Part shown: positions 58,096-64,000 of the stretch, one piece after another
Layout of the letters: every line of letters starts with the position of its first letter
Position numbering within the stretch: position 1 is the first letter of the stretch
NCBI GenBank assembly: GCA_033439765.1
Contig: JAULSN010000010.1
Coordinates: 620,001-684,000 of the forward strand
Reading direction: 5' to 3'
DNA: 64,000 nt
DNA from: Lasiosphaeria ovina
Lineage: Eukaryota; Ascomycota; Sordariomycetes; Sordariales; Lasiosphaeriaceae
Made by a program: the position numbers and the translations under genes
The notes under the pieces: generated by a model
Seen by the model: only the letters and a program-made list of their open reading frames with translations
The model's database searches: none
What the model was told of the DNA's origin: nothing

Positions 58096-59215
58096 GTGGG
58101 CTGGTTGGATAATAATGGGAGGTTATTTATGATGCAAGATACCTAATTAGTTTATGAGGAAATGAATATAAGGCTGAGATGCCACGCGTCCCCTCGTCTG
58201 TGTCTGGTCTTGTTGGTCATCGCCTGAAAGAAAGGTTTAGGGCGAGTTTGGTTCGACTAGTAAAGTATGTTCCTTCCTGGCCGCCTTATGTAACCTATCT
58301 CAACCCCGCCGGGAAAACAATTCTATATCGGTAGTCATTCTAACTAATCAAGACCTGGGATTTCAAAGCGATCTCAACTCTAGTTAGAACTAACGACGAT
58401 AATAGCGACGACTATGAGAAGGACTATAAGAAGGACTATAAGAGGAACCGTAAGGGATGTGAAAGAGAGGAAGAAAGAAGGAAAGAGAAGGGAGGCCTAT
58501 TAAGAACTTGAAGAAAGGAAAGGGTGACAGTCTCGGTTCTCAACGTCATAGTTTATTTTCACATACCTTTCATCTACCTATCCACCATAACAGCTTCAAC
58601 GAAACAGAAACCCTAGTATAAAGCATTGGAAACTCATACCGCCTACTTGGCGAGTGAGATTACTGGTAATAAATCGAAGCCCCAGTCAAGAGGGACTCCT
58701 ACGGAAGATTACTGGTCTCACATTGAGGGTTGCTTGTATTATAATTGGGTTCAAGCCAAGAAGACACGACAGATGCGATGGCTGACATGGCAGAAGCCGT
58801 AAAGCAAATTGATATTCCGTGAAGCACATACCTAGATAAGCCTCGGCCAAGTCTTGGACTTCTGGTAGGACCTGACCCTGCTGACTCACTCTATAATTGC
58901 AAATAGCATTCTCTGGGAAACAATCACGAGGCACCGGATATTTATAGGAAAACGCCAGTCTATTGCCCAAATAACGCCTTCCGCAATGCCTGCGCCACTC
59001 TCAACAAAAGCAGTGACGAGAGAGACTCCAACGAGAGCTCGGACCGATATGGAGACGACGTCCACGCAGCAGGCCATGGTGGATCGTGGGAAGTCTCTTC
59101 GGTTGTGTTGTACCTTGTTGCTGAACCGACCCACGTATTGACCTATATATAGGTAGGCCTATACTCCCGAAACCGAACGTCAAACCCAGCAGCTATCCTC
59201 TCCATATTAGTGGCT
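58096..59215. other. intergenic region with a purine-rich repeat
   Basis: About 1.1 kb with no gene. Near 58385-58515 a purine-rich tract repeats AAGGACTATAAG and reads on the plus strand as a charged Asp-Tyr-Lys/Glu-Arg string. I take it as simple repeat, although it could be a coding scrap. Confidence 0.45.
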
Positions 59216-59803
59216 CTAATCATCACCAAACTCCAAAAAGTTAGCCATCTCGCGGACGGCAATCCTCAGATTGCCGTAATCGTCCCACGCCTTCTTCAGC
59301 ACGGCCTGCTCGTCCTCGTCGTCGACCACAGCAGGCATCTTATCAAACGTGCCGTAGGCACGCACCAGCTCCGCCATCTTGGCCCTGACGTCCTCGATAT
59401 CGCCGCGCAGACGCTCAGCGCCCTCGACAAGGTACACCGCGCGCCCGTGCCTTCCATCCGCCACCGCCTTCGCAGCCAGCGCGTCGAGCGAGTCGGCCCG
59501 CTCGGCCATGACCTCGCAGAACAGCGGGCAGCGCTCCGCCGCCTCGCTCCGAATGTCGACGAACTTGCGCAGCACGGTGCAGAAAACGCCCTGCTTTAGC
59601 GAGTGCCCGCAGAACGCGCTCGCGTCGCGGCCCGCGGCGAACGCGCCGTCCGTCATCCCCAGCACGTCGCGCACGTAGATGGTCAGGACTTCGTCCTCAA
59701 CCTCCAGGTACTCGGCGATGAGGTAACCGCCGACGCCCTGCTGGATGTCTGGACGCACGATCTCTTTGGCGCCGGTGCGGCCTTCCGAGGGGGTCAGCGG
59801 CAT
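59216..59803 (-). CDS. unnamed paralogous family protein, member C
   Basis: A single exon of 195 residues without signal peptide or membrane span. Conserved landmarks: EGRTGAKEIVRPDI near the start, VEDEVLTIYVRDVLGMTDGA (Tyr 43), GVFCTVLRKF (Phe 74, Cys 75), GAERLRGDIEDVRAKMAELV and the C-terminal block RAYGTFDKMPAV. It ends in EMANFLEFGDD. It is closest to member A (39.5 kb): TPxEGRT, AKxIVRxD and LGMTDxAFAxGRD are shared. The frame is intact and GC-rich. Its start context is taken from the first ATG, and the upstream 450 bp carry degenerate repeats. Function is unknown. The helical pattern suggests a small intracellular helical bundle (inference). Confidence 0.72.
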   Translation of the reverse strand: MPLTPSEGRTGAKEIVRPDIQQGVGGYLIAEYLEVEDEVLTIYVRDVLGMTDGAFAAGRDASAFCGHSLKQGVFCTVLRKFVDIRSEAAERCPLFCEVMAERADSLDALAAKAVADGRHGRAVYLVEGAERLRGDIEDVRAKMAELVRAYGTFDKMPAVVDDEDEQAVLKKAWDDYGNLRIAVREMANFLEFGDD

Positions 59804-59837
59804 AGTGGTGGGTTGGTGGTGGGTAGTGCGGAGGGTG

Positions 59838-60290
59838 GTCGGGCGGCGGTGGTTTGTGGGAGGAGCTGTAGCAAGTAGAATTAGTGTATTTGAAATCTTG
59901 CATACGTGGGTAGTTTGGAGTGCTGTAGATTACTTACTAGATAGGTAGGTAAGTAGGCGCGTGAGCGGTCGGGCGGCCGTGGTCTGCGCGCGGTTGGAGG
60001 CTGTAGTAGCGTAGCGTTAGTATCTTTGAAGCTCGTATACGTAGGTATCGGGGAATGGTGTAAATTACTTACTAGGTAGATAGATTCGTGCGTGGGTGCG
60101 TTTTTGTATAGCTGTGTGTGTGTGTGTGTGTGTTGAAAGCCTGCGAAAGTAAAGAGGTGCGGTCTCGTCTTTACTAGATTTTTGTGAGGTAATTTGTGCG
60201 AACGATTGCATATATGCGGTATTAGGAAGTGGCATAAATTTCTTTCTTACTAGGCAGGTAAGAAGATAGGTACTTTTTGCAGAGCTGGTT
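59838..60290. repeat. degenerate direct repeats, about 130-bp period
   Basis: Unit 1 starts with GTCGGGCGGC at 59838 and unit 2 with the same decamer at 59968. Both continue with gag/gtt-gga-gctgtag, then TTGAA, CATACGTGGG or TATACGTAGG, and TTACTTACTAG followed by TAGGTAG/TAGATAG. A third, weaker copy at about 60205-60265 keeps CATATATGCGG, GGCATAAATT, CTTACTAGG and CAGGTAAG. The copies lie directly upstream of family member C. Confidence 0.6.
60113..60133. repeat. TG dinucleotide microsatellite
   Basis: About ten TG units in the spacer upstream of member C. Confidence 0.9.
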
Positions 60291-61012
60291 GGGCTGGAAG
60301 ACTACAGAGGTAATGGTGCGGTTTCTTCCACCTGACTTTTGCATGAAGATATCTATTCGGACGGCAAGGTACATCGCTGTTCAGGAGCAACATGATTTTT
60401 ACAGCTCAAAGAACACCGATTCCTGTGAGAAGGCCATATAGAACCGGGAACCACATTAGTGTACGACAGCTTGGCCGAAACGTCACTAAACCTACCCAGT
60501 TATGGCCGTTATCATATATATCTCCCCAAAGTCCTGGTATTCTAGCAGGTTATTTTACTACTACACATGGCCTTTATGACGCCCCTTCTACCCACCTAGC
60601 GGGTAGCAAGGTCGGAAGCCGAGTACCAAATCCTCGTAGCTAAAGCTAGATCTTGGCGATAACTTTAAGTGCGGGAGCCGATAAGGGGGATTTTGGGTCA
60701 TTGGAAGAGATTCCAGTACACCTTACAGTCCGAACAGACATTTTCTTTTGTAGGGGTAGTCGGGTAGCCGGTTTAAGGGCTGCGTGCTAGGGTAATGATG
60801 CGACTTTCTCACATGGCTCTTGCTGATTTGGTGTGCTTGAAAATTTGTGAAGTGGTACAATGCCTTTTTCTCACCAAGATCTATTTCACAGATTTTACGC
60901 AGTAGCAGGCTCTCCCCACGTGGGTAGTTTTGCACCAACATAATTCAAGTGCGTTAGAAATTGCAGCAAAGTGAACAAAGAGGCGGCAGCACAAGCGAAT
61001 CGCTAATCCCAG

Positions 61013-61240
61013 TCTCACCTCAGGTCCGCTTTCTCGGTTTCAAAGGCCACCACGGCCTCGACGAGCGCAGCCATCTCCTTCTCTGCCCGTTCGAAGGCAT
61101 TGCACTGTGATGGAGGACGCTGGCAGGTTTCCCGGACGATTCGAATGCCTTCTCAAACTACTCTCATGTCTTTTTCAGCAAACAGCAGTTGGATGAGTGA
61201 GTGTGAGTCGCTCTCAGTTTTCACTCGGATTGCTCAGTTC
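61013..61240 (-). pseudogene. coding-like remnant, C-terminal part of an unknown protein
   Basis: The minus-strand frame reads HSLIQLLFAEKDMRVV, then TGA, then EGIRIVRETCQRPP, then AFERAEKEMAALVEAVVAFE, and ends ADLR with a natural TGA. The composition is clearly helical and coding-like. The internal TGA would be CGA (Arg) before a C-to-T change. I recognise no family, and upstream sequence loses coding character. Confidence 0.35.
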
Positions 61241-61713
61241 GCCGGCCGGTGGTGAGTTCCGTGGTTTCGTGACGGTGTCGCTTCTCTCGAGACGCCTAAC
61301 ACGACAAGTTGGAAAACTCAAGGTAATTACACATATTTCTTGCTCCTGGCCGTTGGGTTAGTTTTTGTAATAACCACCTAGGTATATGTCATTACATGAT
61401 CCAATATCCCCCGGGAGGTAAATCCAAGTTTATATTACCTAGAGACTTGGTGAATGTACTTGAGGATCCAGCATCAGACTTTCCAAGCACTTATACGCGA
61501 GGCTCTAATTAATTTCTACGATTGACGAGGAGGGCACCAAACCGTCGAACGTCGCCTTCGACTCGGAGCTCGACACTGCCCCGTGCAAGCACCGAACGCT
61601 CACAAGGAGGGGCGGGCCAACGACGCAGCGGTAACGACGACGGGTACAGAATACAAGAACATGAAACCGTGAAAAATCAGAATCTGAAACTATGAGAAAT
61701 CAGTCCAAACAGG
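61241..61713. other. intergenic, weak coding-like scrap
   Basis: A short plus-strand stretch at about 61519-61632 (GTKPSNVAFDSELDTAPCKH) has codon use like an exon but no start. Otherwise nothing recognised. Confidence 0.25.
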
Positions 61714-62100
61714 TTAGCCCTCCCTCAAATATCCCCGTAGATCGTAAACGTGGTAAGTCTCGTCTGGCGAGGTGGCCTCGGTGGCGTGCTTGTATGATCT
61801 CGGCCATTTGTTGATCTTGTTCTTTCGTAAGGGGATTTGTCGCTGCTTTTCCTTCACGTTGGTGGTGGCATCAGCCTCGGCCTTGGTTTTTGAGACGCCG
61901 TTGTGGCCTCGTGCTTGCATGTATTCGACAAGTTGTTCGTGCTGGTCCTTGGTGAGGGGACCCTGCACCACGCTGGTGGTAGCATTAGCCTCGGCCTCGG
62001 TCGTGACGAGTTCCAAAGCTTCTGACTTGACGCCGTTGTGGCCTCGTGCTTGTAATATCTTGACGATTTCTTTATGCCCTTCTTTGGTGAGGGCTTGCAT
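61714..62100 (-). CDS. short tandem-repeat protein, third repeat out of frame
   Basis: A 128-codon frame with two copies of a helical repeat: ALTKEGHKEIVKILQARGHNG and, 47 residues on, PLTKDQHEQLVEYMQARGHN. An Ala/Thr-rich linker (EAEANATTSVV, EADATTNVK) follows each copy. A third copy is present on the DNA but one base out of phase: the alternative frame reads PLTKEQDQQMAEIIQARHRG. The given frame instead ends in unrelated residues (DLRGYLREG). The upstream sequence is CT-rich like a fungal 5' leader. The frame before the ATG contains a TAG that could be a splice acceptor, so an upstream exon is possible. No known domain is recognised. The gene may be intact with a changed C-terminus, or a pseudogene. 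Confidence 0.5.
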   Translation of the reverse strand: MQALTKEGHKEIVKILQARGHNGVKSEALELVTTEAEANATTSVVQGPLTKDQHEQLVEYMQARGHNGVSKTKAEADATTNVKEKQRQIPLRKNKINKWPRSYKHATEATSPDETYHVYDLRGYLREG

Positions 62101-62699
62101 TACGGCCTCGAATAGATCCTCTCGGATTTCTTCCTATTTGGCTATTGTGAGATTGAGATGTAACGAATAGGAAGAGGAGAAGAAGTGGAAGAGGAGAAAA
62201 AGGCAAAGGGGGATAGCAGTAAGATAGGATACCGTACCGGATACTGTCCTAGTTGGTTTCGTGGTATCGTGTATAGCTTTGTTGACGGCAAGGGGGAGTC
62301 GAGAAAGGTAGGTAGAAAGCCGTAGAGAGACGAAAACTAAGAAACGAGAAGAGAAGACTCGGGAGAGAAGACGGACGGTGACGGAGGCAAGATTTTCTGT
62401 CTTTGTTGGCATAGGCAATGGCAGAGAATGCATGTAAGTAGTTAAACAACTCAATAATAAGTACGTCTTGTTGCTAGTCTGTACCTGAATAATTGCTCAC
62501 TCCAAAGAGAAATGACAATTACAACAACACTAACCAAGTCTCCTGCCCAAAGACGCTCTCCGCAAGTCCACTGGCTATTCACACAAACGCTTCAAAATCC
62601 ACGTAGGCGAAATTAGAATGCCCCGAAGCCTTTGCCGTCTTAATTTACCCGTTGGCCGGGGAGAAGGGTCTATCAAATACATGTCATGGGCGTCTCCAC
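62101..62699. promoter_or_regulatory. CT-rich upstream region of the repeat-protein gene
   Basis: On the minus strand, 62170-62400 is strongly pyrimidine-rich, typical of fungal promoters and leaders. No further gene was accepted. Confidence 0.4.
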
Positions 62700-63281
62700 T
62701 CACCAGTCAGAGCCGCTGTCGTCGAAGAATATCTCCTTAGTGCTGCTCTTTTTATCGTAATAGATATCGAGATCCTTGGTGAGATCTCTCTGCTTCTTCT
62801 TGCTCTCGTAGACCGGGACAATGTCCATATTCCCGTATTTCTCGTGCAGGCCGTCCAGAAACCTCTTGGTCGACTGCAAGTCGGCTCCCGCTTCCTGGGC
62901 CGAGTCCAAGAGGTACTGTCTGCGAGTGCTGTCCGTTTCCCTGCTGGCCTGCTCCTCGTACTTGCTGGCCTCGCGTTCGATGGACTTTTGGTGCTGCGCA
63001 TAGCCCCCGTCGGCGCCCGCCTCGGCTACGATCTCGAGGCTTTGGTTCAAGATGCGGCAGAACCTGGCTTTGCTTTCTGGGTGCTTGAGGAAAACGGCCT
63101 CGGCGGCCTCGGTGTTGGAAGAGCTCGAGGACAGCCCGATTACATCGCGAAGGTAGCCGTCGACAACTCGGCCCTTGACTTTGTCGTATTCGGTCTTGAA
63201 CTCTGAGTCCACTAGTTCCGAGAGTTCTTGCTCAATGTAGCGTTTTCCTTCCTTGTGGAGATCGTCGGACATCTTCGACAT
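62700..63281 (-). CDS. unnamed paralogous family protein, member D
   Basis: A single exon of 193 residues, hydrophilic and helical, without signal peptide or membrane span. A second Met three codons later (MSDDLHKEG) could be the true start. Landmarks: SELVDSEFKTEYDKVKG, RVVDGYLRDVIGL (Tyr 43), KARFCRILNQSLEI (Phe 74, Cys 75), AEAGADGGYAQHQKSIE and a C-terminal block EKYGNMDIVPVYESKKK. The tail is acidic (DDSGSDW). Tyr and Phe-Cys sit at the same residue numbers as in member C, and AGADGGYA matches LGANGGYA of member B. The serine run after the Tyr block is a small insertion. Function is unknown. A TATAAATA box lies about 250 bp upstream. Confidence 0.72.
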   Translation of the reverse strand: MSKMSDDLHKEGKRYIEQELSELVDSEFKTEYDKVKGRVVDGYLRDVIGLSSSSSNTEAAEAVFLKHPESKARFCRILNQSLEIVAEAGADGGYAQHQKSIEREASKYEEQASRETDSTRRQYLLDSAQEAGADLQSTKRFLDGLHEKYGNMDIVPVYESKKKQRDLTKDLDIYYDKKSSTKEIFFDDSGSDW

Positions 63282-63698
63282 ATTACTTATTTCTGTGAAC
63301 TGGGCTGTGGCGTTATCAGGAAGTCACCAAGACGAGCCTTCAATTGTAGCTCTGGACTTTGAGAGTCTCGAAACACGATGCTTTCGCTTGCAGTACTACC
63401 CCGTGCTTGTCTTAACGCCAAATGCCGTTGCTGTTTACAATTCTCGAAAGTGCTGATCAATTGGGGATGGGATGTAAAGGAACTTGGTATTAGTAAACTG
63501 GACAGGGCAAGATAATGATCCTCCTGTATTTATACCCTTGCCCATCAAGGTAGCCAACAGTCGTGTTTGCATCAGTCAACTCAACTCACTGGTCATATAC
63601 ATTTGACATCCGTCCTTCGTAATATCCAGTTACTAACATCCCCATGAGACAGGCCCTTTAGAGTACACATTCATTATTCCTTCGGACAGCTTCAGTTA
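63282..63698. promoter_or_regulatory. promoter of member D
   Basis: TATAAATA on the minus strand (plus positions 63527-63534) is a good TATA-box candidate about 246 bp before ATG 63281. No gene was seen. Confidence 0.5.
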
Positions 63699-63959
63699 TT
63701 ACTCATTAGGTAAGTCACGACCTTCCCCCAGGTCTCTTGCTGTCCGACTAGAGTAGAATATTTCATCTACAGTCTGAAGGCATGGTGTATTTGCCTTGTT
63801 TCTAATTAGCCACTTCTGTCTCCAAGGCTTTTCATCGATGCTCTTTCCATCGGCCGAACAAACAACGTGTTCACAGACCCGCACTGCGATATATGTGAGA
63901 CCGGAGCGCTCTGTATATGTGGTATAAATGTACCGAGGTCGGGCCATGCAACAGCCCAT
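63699..63959 (-). CDS. small hypothetical protein at the window edge, weak
   Basis: An 86-codon minus-strand frame (YIAVRVCEHVVCSADGKS, KPWRQKWLIRNKANTPCLQ) with a coding-like mix of residues but no known family. No signal peptide is clear. It could be an exon of a gene or chance. Confidence 0.22.
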   Translation of the reverse strand: MGCCMARPRYIYTTYTERSGLTYIAVRVCEHVVCSADGKSIDEKPWRQKWLIRNKANTPCLQTVDEIFYSSRTARDLGEGRDLPNE

Positions 63960-64000
63960 GCTGACTCGTAACCTAGACCCTCATCGCCCTGCCCTGGGTA

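Larger units (their letters stand above)
59804..61009. promoter_or_regulatory. upstream region of member C, repeat-rich
   Basis: About 1.2 kb with no gene. The first 450 bp hold the degenerate repeats listed separately, then a TG dinucleotide tract (about 60113-60133). The rest is AT-rich. Confidence 0.4.

Noticed and set aside
58385..58515. Charged Asp-Tyr-Lys/Glu-Arg frame
   Set aside because: It is explained by a simple purine-rich repeat with the unit AAGGACTATAAG.
62134..62454. 106-codon minus-strand frame rich in Leu, Phe and Ser
   Set aside because: It comes from a CT-rich leader or promoter stretch. Such hydrophobic frames are typical artefacts of pyrimidine tracts.
1..64000. CRISPR array, prokaryotic operon, plasmid or phage features
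   Set aside because: Spliceosomal introns and fungal gene families show a eukaryotic nuclear sequence. No regularly spaced identical repeats with unique spacers were seen.

Overview
The window comes from the nuclear genome of a filamentous ascomycete (Pezizomycotina), most likely a sordariomycete and possibly Sordariales. The reasons are short spliceosomal introns (about 45-140 bp, GTRNGT donor, CTRAC-type branch site, YAG acceptor), GC-rich coding exons between AT-richer spacers, frequent TAGGTA/TACCTA motifs in the spacers, and typical Pezizomycotina proteins (Swc3, Spt5, HDOD/DUF3445, PaxU/TMEM53-like, IgE-binding-like and Asp f 4-like secreted proteins). I resolved exon structures by reading splice sites and checking that reading frame and family motifs continue across them.

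Left part (1-28 kb), mostly conserved housekeeping genes: a decayed RING/RBR-like gene (791-1828, minus), an alpha/beta hydrolase (2985-4436), glycylpeptide N-myristoyltransferase (6774-4933, minus), a single-pass membrane protein (7668-8843), an ABHD12-like membrane serine hydrolase with five exons (10967-9347, minus), the SWR1-complex subunit Swc3 (12026-14452), a monocarboxylate-type MFS transporter (18352-20343), the elongation factor Spt5 (21266-24685) and a secreted pepsin-like aspartic protease (27726-26409, minus).

Middle part (28-49 kb): a cysteine-motif single-pass membrane protein (29709-28429, minus), an Asp f 4-like secreted protein (32037-32972), a sugar transporter with eight exons (36396-38987), the first member of an unnamed paralogous family (40024-39452, minus), a kelch protein that stops abruptly (43610-42927, minus), a broken F-box gene (45033-46885) and a haem-dependent oxidative N-demethylase-like gene (47255-48602).

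Right part (49-64 kb), accessory in character: a small secreted IgE-binding-like protein (49212-49881), a broken second member of the family (50727-51365), a PaxU/TMEM53-like hydrolase (52022-52972), a secreted copper amine oxidase with the topaquinone site (55445-58095), family member three (59803-59216, minus) with a degenerate repeated block in its upstream region, a short repeat protein with a frameshifted third repeat (62100-61714, minus) and family member four (63281-62700, minus).

The most interesting observation is the dispersed family of four roughly 190-residue helical proteins (39.5, 50.7, 59.2 and 62.7 kb). They share a Tyr-centred block and a Phe-Cys block at nearly fixed spacing, in a region that also holds several broken genes. 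I recognise no named domain for them. No RNA gene, CRISPR array or intact transposon was seen.
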